A DNA stretch of 59,663 nt, taken from contig JAOUPR010000010.1 in assembly GCA_029879725.1 (NCBI GenBank), positions 1 through 59,663 on the forward strand, given 5' to 3'. This DNA comes from Gemmatimonadota bacterium (GTDB lineage Bacteria > Gemmatimonadota > Gemmatimonadetes > Longimicrobiales > Gaopeijiaceae). How positions within the stretch are numbered: the stretch's first letter is position 1; each line of letters begins with the position of its first letter. The notes under the pieces are model-generated. The model was given only the letters and a program-made list of their open reading frames with translations. It was not told the DNA's origin and searched no databases. The position numbers and the translations under genes were made by a program. This document shows positions 53,741 to 59,663 of this stretch, in pieces.

Positions 53741-55021
53741 ATGGGTACGTTTCGAGTTGAGGGTGGGCATCGGCTGAAGGGACGCATCCGGCCTGCGGGG
53801 AACAAGAACTCGGCGTTGCCGTGCCTGGCCGCCACCGTGCTCGCCTCGGAACCGGTCACCTTGGAGAACGTCCCCAGAATCCGGGACGTGGAGACCTTCC
53901 TGGAGATCGTGGCCTCCCTGGGCGCCGGGGTTTCCTGGGTGGGCGCCAACGAGGTGACCGTCGATCCGCGTGGGATCCAGGCGGACGCCGTGGACCGGGA
54001 GATGGCGGCGCGGATCCGCGCGTCTCTCCTCCTGGCGGGTCCCCTCCTGGCGCGTTTCGGACACGTCGTGCTCCCTCCTCCCGGAGGGGACGTGATCGGG
54101 CGGCGGCGCATGGACACGCACTTCCTCGCCTTCGAGGCCCTGGGCGCCACCGTCAGCCTGGATCGCGACTTCACCATCACCGCGGTAGCCCTCGAAGGGG
54201 CGGATATGTTCCTGGACGAGCCCTCCGTGACGGGAACGGAGAACGCCGTCATGGCCGCGGTCCGCGCCCGCGGCACCACCCGGATCCGGAACTCCGCGTC
54301 CGAGCCCCACGTTCAGGACCTTTGCCACCTCCTCAACGCCATGGGGGCTCGCGTCCGCGGGATCGGCACCCACGTGCTGGAGATCGAGGGCGTGGACGAG
54401 CTGCACGGAGCGCGATTCAGGATCGGATCCGATCACATCGAGACGGGATCGTTCATCGGGCTCGCGGCGGTGACCGGAAGCGAGATCACGATCGAGGGCG
54501 CTCCCCTGGAGCACCTCGACTCCACGCTCGTGGGCTTCCGGAGGCTGGGCGTCGAGTGCTCGGTCGTGGGGGAAGACCTGGTCGTCCACGGGGAGGGCGA
54601 GCACGGGATCCGTCAGGATGCCTTCGGGCATGTTCCGAAGGTGGACGACGGCCCCTGGCCGGCCTTTCCCGCGGACCTCACGTCCATCGCGTTGGTCACC
54701 GCGACGCAGTGCAGGGGAACCGTCCTCATCCACGAGAAGATGTTCGAATCCCGGATGTTCTTCACCGACAAGTTGGTGGGGATGGGGGCGTCGATCATTC
54801 TCTGTGATCCCCATCGCGCGGTGGTGGTGGGACCGGCTCCCCTCACCGGCCAGGTGGTCGAGAGTCCCGACATCCGAGCGGGAATGGCTCTCCTGATCGC
54901 GGCGCTGGGCGCCGAGGGAACGAGCAGGATCAGGAACGTGCGCCAGATCGAGAGGGGGTACGAGCGCATCGACGAGCGGTTGCGTGCGCTGGGTGCGCGG
55001 ATCGAGCGGGAGGAGCCCTGA
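53741..55021 (+). CDS. murA: UDP-GlcNAc 1-carboxyvinyltransferase with Asp at the catalytic Cys position
   Basis: A 426-residue EPT-family enzyme for the first step of peptidoglycan synthesis. ATG 53741 ([20 protein letters not shown]) is the family start. Lys22 in [27 protein letters not shown], and IGRRRMDTH (Arg122) are intact. The loop that holds Cys115 in E. coli reads PPPGGDVIG here, with Asp117 (codon GAC). That exchange is known to keep activity but block fosfomycin alkylation. The C-terminal part has [16 protein letters not shown] and [11 protein letters not shown]. Divergent from the PTS gene. Confidence 0.93.
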   Translation: MGTFRVEGGHRLKGRIRPAGNKNSALPCLAATVLASEPVTLENVPRIRDVETFLEIVASLGAGVSWVGANEVTVDPRGIQADAVDREMAARIRASLLLAGPLLARFGHVVLPPPGGDVIGRRRMDTHFLAFEALGATVSLDRDFTITAVALEGADMFLDEPSVTGTENAVMAAVRARGTTRIRNSASEPHVQDLCHLLNAMGARVRGIGTHVLEIEGVDELHGARFRIGSDHIETGSFIGLAAVTGSEITIEGAPLEHLDSTLVGFRRLGVECSVVGEDLVVHGEGEHGIRQDAFGHVPKVDDGPWPAFPADLTSIALVTATQCRGTVLIHEKMFESRMFFTDKLVGMGASIILCDPHRAVVVGPAPLTGQVVESPDIRAGMALLIAALGAEGTSRIRNVRQIERGYERIDERLRALGARIEREEP

Positions 55022-55088
55022 ATCTTCCCGCGCCGTCATGCGTAGGATGCAGAAGGAAACGCGGAAGCCCGCTCAAGACGAGGATGGA

Positions 55089-55418
55089 ATGATCATGGCC
55101 GGTGAGTCCAGGAGTGCGAGGGAGAAGGTGTCCGACGGAATTCGTCAGGGTATCGGGGTGCTGTCGGCCTTCAAGGATGCCCTCGAGGAGACCATCAACG
55201 AGGCGCGGGAGCGCGGGGACCTCTCCACGGATCGGGCCAAGGAAGTCATGAAGGACGCGCTCGGGAAGGCCCAGGACGCCGCGGAGGGTGCGAGGGAGCG
55301 CCTCGATTTCGTGGCCCGTAGGGAGTTCGAGGCACTCCAGGCTGCCGTCGAGGACCTCGCGCGCCGGGTGGGTGCGCTGGAGGGTGAATCCGCGGAGGAT
55401 TCCGACGACGACTCCTGA
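55089..55418 (+). CDS. Small helical protein, phasin/UbiK-like in outline
   Basis: About 109 residues from ATG 55089 (ATG 55095 or ATG 55038 are alternatives). It is almost entirely helix: GIRQGIGVLSAFKDALEETI, DRAKEVMKDALGKAQDAAEG, EFEALQAAVEDLARRVGALE, with a Ser/Asp-rich acidic tail. The last helix resembles the C-terminal coiled coil of UbiK/BMFP proteins, and the middle resembles phasin-like granule proteins. I cannot decide. It follows murA by 67 bases. Confidence 0.65.
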   Translation: MIMAGESRSAREKVSDGIRQGIGVLSAFKDALEETINEARERGDLSTDRAKEVMKDALGKAQDAAEGARERLDFVARREFEALQAAVEDLARRVGALEGESAEDSDDDS

Positions 55419-55490
55419 CGGGATCGGGCAATCCGTGGGTCGTTCTTCGTTCGATCGGGGTGCGACCGGCAGGGCTCCGGAGGGGGCGGG

Positions 55491-55519
55491 TTGAGGCAAG
55501 TATAGTGATCGTCTATATT
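55491..55519 (+). promoter_or_regulatory. Promoter of the rimP-nusA-infB operon
   Basis: TTGAGG (55491-55496), a 17-base spacer and TATATT (55514-55519). Start of transcription would be near 55526, giving a leader of about 140 bases before rimP that contains two intrinsic terminators. Confidence 0.7.
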
Positions 55520-55561
55520 TGGTGACCGGCTGAGCCGCCGCAGTCCGCGGTTCAATGCGAA

Positions 55562-55590
55562 GTGGGGGAGCTGGCGGCCCCCGCTTTTTT
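55562..55590 (+). terminator. First intrinsic terminator in the nus operon leader
   Basis: GTGGGGG (55562-55568) pairs with CCCCCGC (55578-55584), one of the pairs being U-G, with a nine-base loop, directly followed by six T. It would release a leader RNA of about 65 bases. Confidence 0.8.
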
Positions 55591-55612
55591 ATTCGGTGTG
55601 ATCGAGGTTGGG

Positions 55613-55647
55613 GGAGCCGGCCCGGTGGGCGTCGGGCTCCTTTTTTT
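55613..55647 (+). terminator. Second intrinsic terminator just before the rimP ribosome-binding site
   Basis: GGAGCC pairs with GGCTCC around an inner GCCC-GGT-GGGC stem, followed by seven T (55641-55647). The rimP SD AGAGGAG begins at 55651. The CCCCC arm of the first terminator can also pair with the GGGGG just 5' of this one, so the two could compete. Confidence 0.8.
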
Positions 55648-55667
55648 GACAGAGGAGATCTGGCGCG

Positions 55668-56165
55668 GTGCATCCCGATCCGGCGATCGACAAGGAGTTG
55701 GAGAGGCGAGTCGAGGAACTGGGCTTCGAGGTGGTGGAGATCCGGTGGGCCGGCAGCAAGAGGAGGCCGATGTTGCAGTTGCGCATCGACCGGCTCGATG
55801 CCGAACCGAACGCCGGGGTCACCATCGACGAGTGCGCGGCGGTGAGCCGGGGTCTGGAGGAGTGGTTGGACGGGTACGCGGGACTCCCCGAGCGCTACGT
55901 GCTCGAGGTGTCGTCTCCGGGCGTCGATCGTCCGCTTGGGCGCCTCCGGGACTACGAGAGGTTCTCGGGTCGGAAGGTCGCCGTTAAGGGTCGCGGGACG
56001 CTGGCAGGAAGGGCCAGGAGGTTGGAAGGAGAGCTCCTGGGTCCGGTTCTGGACGAGGAAGACGGGGAATTTCGGGCGATTCGCCTGCGGCTCCCCGGCG
56101 GTGACGAGGTGGAGATCCCGCGAGAGGAAATCGCTGGAGCCAACCTCGTCTTCACGTGGAAGTGA
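55668..56165 (+). CDS. rimP: Ribosome maturation factor RimP
   Basis: A 165-residue RimP for late 30S assembly. It starts at GTG 55668 (MHPDPAIDKELERRVEELGF) with an AGAGGAG site. Key pattern: GFEVVEIRWAGSKRRPMLQL, VTIDECAAVSRGLEEWLD, VLEVSSPGVDRPLGRLRDYE and a C-terminal SH3-like domain. It is the first gene of the nus operon, 10 bases before nusA. Confidence 0.96.
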   Translation: MHPDPAIDKELERRVEELGFEVVEIRWAGSKRRPMLQLRIDRLDAEPNAGVTIDECAAVSRGLEEWLDGYAGLPERYVLEVSSPGVDRPLGRLRDYERFSGRKVAVKGRGTLAGRARRLEGELLGPVLDEEDGEFRAIRLRLPGGDEVEIPREEIAGANLVFTWK

Positions 56166-56175
56166 GAGGGATACG

Positions 56176-57630
56176 ATGGCCAATGCCGCCCAGATTGTGG
56201 CCGCTTTCAGAGATGTCGCGGCCACCAAGAGCCTGACACCCGAGGACATGAACGACCTCGTCAAGGACGGGATCCTCGCCGGGCTGGCCCGGATCTATGG
56301 ACCCAACGTCCAGGCCGAGATCGATATCGACGAGGACAGCGGTGAGTTCGACATCGTGGTCCTCCGTCGCGTCGTGAGCGAAGTGGAAGACCCTTCGTCG
56401 GAAATCTCCCTCGAGGAGGCGCGCTGGGACGACTCCACCTTCGAGGTCGGTGACGTCATGGAGATCCCCGTGGCGTTCGCGGAGTTCGGGCGCAACGCCG
56501 TCATGGCCGTGAAGCAACGCATCCTTCAGCGCATCCGCGAGGGCGAGCGCGAGCGGATCCGCGACGAGTTCACCGGCCAGGTCGGAGAACTCCTCTCCGG
56601 TGAGGTGCAGCAGAGCGAGCGCGGAAAGCTCGTCGTCATGCTGAACCGTTCCAAGGACGCGGACGCCATCATCCCATGGAAGGAACAGAACCCCCGCGAG
56701 CGTTTTCGGCAGGGGGATCCCATCCGGGCGGTGTTGAAGAAGGTGGAGGAGTCTCCCAAGGGCCCCCGCTTGATCCTGTCGCGGGCCGATCCTCTTTTCG
56801 TGGAAGCTCTGTTCCACCTCGAGGTTCCCGAGATCCATCAGGGGATCGTCGAGATCCGCGAGAGCGCCCGGGAAGTGGGGGGGCGGACGAAGATCGCCGT
56901 ATCCAGCCGGGACGAGTCCATCGATCCGGTGGGCGCGTGCGTCGGCCTCAAGGGATCCCGCGTGCAGGCCGTGGTCTCCGAATTGGGCGGAGAGCGCATC
57001 GATATCGTGCCATGGCACCCCGATCCTGAGGTCTTCGCCCGTCGGGCGCTCGCGCCGGCGAGGGTGGCGAAGGTGGTCAGCGATCCCGCTCGCAACGTCA
57101 TCACGGCCATCGTGGACGAAGACCAGCTCTCTCTCGCGATCGGAAGGAATGGTCAGAACGTCCGGCTGGCGTCGCAGCTCATCGGATGGCAGATCGATCT
57201 GTACGGTTCACGGGAGTGGTTGGAGCGTGGAGCGGAACTCTCGCTCTTCCGCGGCGGCGAGGATCAATACGAGACCTCGGACTTCCCGTTGGACGAGTTG
57301 GAACTGCCCGAAACCACTCTGGCGGCCCTTTCTGCGGCCGGATATGATACGTTTCTTCAGATCATCGATCTGGAACGGGGCGACTTCCTCAAGATTCCGG
57401 ACATCGACGAAGCGGCGGCGGACCGGCTCCTCCAGGTGATCGACGAGCTCACCGTGGTGGAGGGCGAGGCCGTCGTGGACGGTGAGACCGTCGCGGAGGA
57501 CGGGCCGGCCACGCTGGATTTCCAGGGTGAACCGCCCTCGTTCGTATCGGATGTCGACGAGGACGGGGAGGACGCCGGAGAACCCGGATCAGAGGCAGGG
57601 GGCGAGGATGACGGGGAGGACGAGGACTGA
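56176..57630 (+). CDS. nusA: Transcription termination/antitermination factor NusA
   Basis: A 484-residue NusA. Start ATG 56176 (MANAAQIVAAFRDVAATKSL). N-terminal RNA-polymerase-binding domain (about 1-130), S1 domain (FTGQVGELLSGEVQQSERGK), KH1 and KH2 (VGACVGLKGSRVQAVVSELG, LSLAIGRNGQNVRLASQLIG), then a helix-hairpin-helix-like region near LSAAGYDTFLQIIDLERGDF and an acidic end ([20 protein letters not shown]). NusA also promotes pausing and termination at intrinsic sites, which is relevant to the leader terminators. Confidence 0.97.
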   Translation: MANAAQIVAAFRDVAATKSLTPEDMNDLVKDGILAGLARIYGPNVQAEIDIDEDSGEFDIVVLRRVVSEVEDPSSEISLEEARWDDSTFEVGDVMEIPVAFAEFGRNAVMAVKQRILQRIREGERERIRDEFTGQVGELLSGEVQQSERGKLVVMLNRSKDADAIIPWKEQNPRERFRQGDPIRAVLKKVEESPKGPRLILSRADPLFVEALFHLEVPEIHQGIVEIRESAREVGGRTKIAVSSRDESIDPVGACVGLKGSRVQAVVSELGGERIDIVPWHPDPEVFARRALAPARVAKVVSDPARNVITAIVDEDQLSLAIGRNGQNVRLASQLIGWQIDLYGSREWLERGAELSLFRGGEDQYETSDFPLDELELPETTLAALSAAGYDTFLQIIDLERGDFLKIPDIDEAAADRLLQVIDELTVVEGEAVVDGETVAEDGPATLDFQGEPPSFVSDVDEDGEDAGEPGSEAGGEDDGEDED

Positions 57631-57958
57631 CGTCTTCGGGCTTCTCGGCCTGGCCCAGCGGGCTGGTGCCCTGGTGGCCGGAACGGACGCGGTACGACGC
57701 GCCGTTCAGGAGAACAGGGCGCTATTGGTGTTGTTTGCCGGAGACGCCTCCGGCGCGCAGTTGGAAAAGATCGAAGGCGTTTTGAAACATCGGTCGATCC
57801 CCCGGGCCACCCTGGGGGATCGTGCCATGTTGGGAACCGCTATCGGGCGGAGTTCGGTGTCCGCGGTGGCGCTGACTTCCGCGGGCCTTGCCCGGCAGGT
57901 GCAGGACAGGCTGGAGTCGGCGTCGGTGGATGCCGGCCAACGAATTTCGGAGGATTGA
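57608..57958 (+). CDS. L7Ae-family ribosomal protein, YlxQ-like
   Basis: A 116-residue protein with [40 protein letters not shown] and [20 protein letters not shown], the L7Ae/L30e fold of the YlxQ group that lies between nusA and infB in many bacteria. The ATG at 57608 overlaps the nusA end by 23 bases. YlxR, usually found beside it, is absent. RNA-binding is expected; the role is unknown. Confidence 0.88.
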   Translation: MTGRTRTDVFGLLGLAQRAGALVAGTDAVRRAVQENRALLVLFAGDASGAQLEKIEGVLKHRSIPRATLGDRAMLGTAIGRSSVSAVALTSAGLARQVQDRLESASVDAGQRISED

Positions 57959-57965
57959 CGACAGG

Positions 57966-59663
57966 ATGCAGGTCATCGAGCTAGCCCAGGATCTGGGTGT
58001 CGACACCACAACGCTGATCCGACTCCTCAGGGAGATGGGAATTCCCGTCCCCGATGAGGGTTCGGCCATCACGGAAGGGCAGGTAGCCACCGTGTTGGCT
58101 CGGGTCGAGCGTGAGCGCCGTGCCGGTCACAAAGATCCTGCCGAGGCCATTCGCGCGGCCCTGAAGGACGCGCGTCCTGCCGACGGCCGGCGCCGGCGCC
58201 GGAGGAAGGCGTCCGATGTCGCCGCCGAGTCCGAGATGGAGGACGAGGCCCTTGCCGAGGTGGAGGTCGAGGCGGCCGAAGAGGAAGCCATCGAGTCCGT
58301 CCCGTCCGTCGAGGTCGTGGCCGAGGCGGTGGACGAGGTGGTGGCCGAAGCCGAGTTCGAAGAATACGAGGAGGAGGAGGAGGCACCGCCGGAGGCCGAG
58401 CTCGCCGCCGATGAGGTGGACGAGGAAGAGGCCGCCCCCGTGAAGGCCGCGGAGGCCGTGGTAGAGGTGGACGAAGAGGTCGAGGAAGAGGTCGAGGCGG
58501 CGGCAATGGAAGAGGCGCCTCCGGCGGCATCCGGAACACCCGGGGCAGCGAGACCCCAGTCGGTGCGGCGGGGTGCGCCCGGGGCTCCCGTACGGGTCGT
58601 GCGCAAGCCGGCGGCCCCACCTCCCCCGGCCGCGAGCGCCGGACCCGGCGGCACCGTCCGCATCCAGGCCGAGGGGTACACGGCCGATGGCCGCAGGAAG
58701 CAGAAGAAGAAGGGAAAGAAGAAGGGGCGGGTGGATCAGGACGCGGTCCAGGAGAACATCCAGCGGGTGATGGCGGAGTTGAAGGGCACCGGCGGCAAGA
58801 AGCGTCGTCGCAAGGGCCAACGCCTGACCATGGAGGAGCAGGAGGCGCAGGAGGCGCACGTGCGGCAGGAGCAGGAGCGCGAGCGCCGCACCGTGCGGGT
58901 CAACGAGTTCCTGACCGTGGCCGAGCTGGCCGAGCTCATGGACGTATCGTCCACCGAGATCATCGGATCCGCGTTCAAGAACCTCGGCTTGATGGTCACG
59001 ATCAACCAGCGCCTCGACTTCGAGCAGATCGAATTGCTACTCGACGAGTTCGGCTTCACCGCCGTTCGTGAAGAGGAATACGAAGCCGAATCGGAGTTGG
59101 AGGAGGAAGTCGAAGATCCGGACAGCCTGGTGACCCGTCCGCCGGTCGTCACGGTGATGGGGCACGTGGACCACGGAAAGACCCTTCTTCTCGACCAGAT
59201 CCGCAAGACCAACGTGGTGGCTGGTGAGGCCGGAGGCATCACACAGCACATCGGTGCGTACCATGTGCAGCTCGACAACGGCAAGGAGATCACGTTCCTC
59301 GATACGCCGGGGCACGCCGCCTTCACCGCCATGCGGGCTCGCGGCGCCGACGTCACGGACGTGGTGATCCTCATCGTGGCCGCCGACGACTCGGTGATGC
59401 CGCAGACCAAGGAGGCCATCTCCCACGCCCGCAACGCGGGGGTGCCCATGGTGGTCGCCATCAACAAGTGTGACCTCCCGGCCGCCGACCCCATGAAGGT
59501 CAAGCAGCAACTCCTCCAGCAGAGCGTGAACGTGGAGGACTTCGGCGGTGACGTTCTCTCCGCGGAGATCTCCGCCAAGACCGGACAGGGTGTGGACGAC
59601 CTCCTCGAGAAGGTCCTCCTGCAGGCCGAGATGCTCGAGTTGAAGGCCAACCCCGACCGCGAC
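57966..59663 (+). CDS. infB: Translation initiation factor IF-2 (partial, runs off the right edge)
   Basis: The first 566 codons. It begins [20 protein letters not shown] (first IF2_N domain). Next comes a very acidic Glu/Ala/Val-rich stretch (about 78-180), then an Arg/Pro linker and a Lys-rich segment (KKKGKKKG). A second IF2_N domain ([20 protein letters not shown]) lies near residue 316, and the G domain starts with [12 protein letters not shown] (Gly399-Thr406), [16 protein letters not shown] and NKCDLPA. The window ends in the G domain, so domains II-IV are not visible. Initiation GTPase that positions fMet-tRNA. Confidence 0.97.
   Translation, partial: MQVIELAQDLGVDTTTLIRLLREMGIPVPDEGSAITEGQVATVLARVERERRAGHKDPAEAIRAALKDARPADGRRRRRRKASDVAAESEMEDEALAEVEVEAAEEEAIESVPSVEVVAEAVDEVVAEAEFEEYEEEEEAPPEAELAADEVDEEEAAPVKAAEAVVEVDEEVEEEVEAAAMEEAPPAASGTPGAARPQSVRRGAPGAPVRVVRKPAAPPPPAASAGPGGTVRIQAEGYTADGRRKQKKKGKKKGRVDQDAVQENIQRVMAELKGTGGKKRRRKGQRLTMEEQEAQEAHVRQEQERERRTVRVNEFLTVAELAELMDVSSTEIIGSAFKNLGLMVTINQRLDFEQIELLLDEFGFTAVREEEYEAESELEEEVEDPDSLVTRPPVVTVMGHVDHGKTLLLDQIRKTNVVAGEAGGITQHIGAYHVQLDNGKEITFLDTPGHAAFTAMRARGADVTDVVILIVAADDSVMPQTKEAISHARNAGVPMVVAINKCDLPAADPMKVKQQLLQQSVNVEDFGGDVLSAEISAKTGQGVDDLLEKVLLQAEMLELKANPDRD

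Noticed and set aside
53324..55039. 571-codon minus-strand frame opposite murA
   Set aside because: Shadow of murA; murA is fully supported by its motifs.
55541..55590. GGTTCAA in the nus leader suggested a tRNA T-loop (metY often precedes rimP)
   Set aside because: The flanking bases do not form a T-stem, no acceptor stem or CCA end can be drawn, and the segment folds better as an intrinsic terminator.
1..59663. CRISPR arrays, insertion sequences, integrases, tRNA or rRNA genes, attachment sites
   Set aside because: I read the gaps on both strands and found no direct-repeat arrays, transposase genes, or structured RNA genes; all gaps are below 300 bases.

Overview
The window is a gene-dense, high-GC bacterial chromosome segment with 57 protein-coding genes, two of them cut by the window edges. 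I see no rRNA, tRNA, CRISPR array, insertion sequence or prophage. It looks like housekeeping chromosome, not a mobile island. The Gram-negative envelope genes (TolC-type channel, RseP, lipoprotein), the very GC-rich codons and the gene neighbourhoods suggest Gemmatimonadota or a close relative. That placement is inference; no marker RNA is present to prove it. Many genes overlap by ATGA, GTGA or TTGA junctions, so translational coupling is common. No intergenic gap reaches 300 bases.

Layout. 1-5444 (minus): a tripartite export system (TolC-like channel, HlyD/MacA-like adaptor, MacB/FtsX-like permease), a secreted protein, and a divergent creatininase-family protein. 5432-11663 (plus): a very large NtrY-like sensor kinase, a stand-alone RsbRD_N-like protein, and a PLP decarboxylase. 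11749-14681 (minus): the three-gene proton-translocating transhydrogenase pntAA-pntAB-pntB, facing the decarboxylase across a perfect 17-bp hairpin. 14875-24257 (plus): a Tat-exported amidase, ComM, then a coupled run EamA-MscS-cysteine desulfurase-ThpR-unknown-NtrX-like regulator. 24274-27037: a membrane-anchored matrixin protease (minus), signal peptidase I and a short primary-type sigma factor.

27095-36045 (plus) is the classic translation/envelope block: a near-consensus promoter, rplM-rpsI, rpsB-tsf-pyrH-frr, then uppS-cdsA-dxr-rseP and a small membrane protein. It supplies ribosome parts, UMP, undecaprenyl carrier, CDP-diacylglycerol, the MEP pathway step and envelope-stress proteolysis. 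36032-39536 (minus) joins a receiver-only response regulator to mannose-1-phosphate guanylyltransferase, a GlmU-like enzyme and a WalJ-type hydrolase. 39701-48254 (plus) is a lipoprotein, serS, a histidine kinase, a PcrA/UvrD helicase and gatCAB.

48275-53495 (minus) is the most unusual block: seven tightly packed genes encoding an EIIA(Ntr)-like PTS protein, a PII-like protein, a CPA2 cation/proton antiporter, a NadE-glutaminase-like amidohydrolase, a decayed NAD-synthetase-like protein that lacks the PP-loop signature, a membrane coiled-coil protein and a zinc-phospholipase-like protein. It looks like an energy/nitrogen/potassium regulatory operon. 53741-59663 (plus) holds a MurA whose catalytic cysteine is replaced by aspartate, a small helical protein, and the rimP-nusA-L7Ae-infB operon. 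That operon's leader contains two successive strong intrinsic terminators before rimP, which strongly suggests transcription attenuation.
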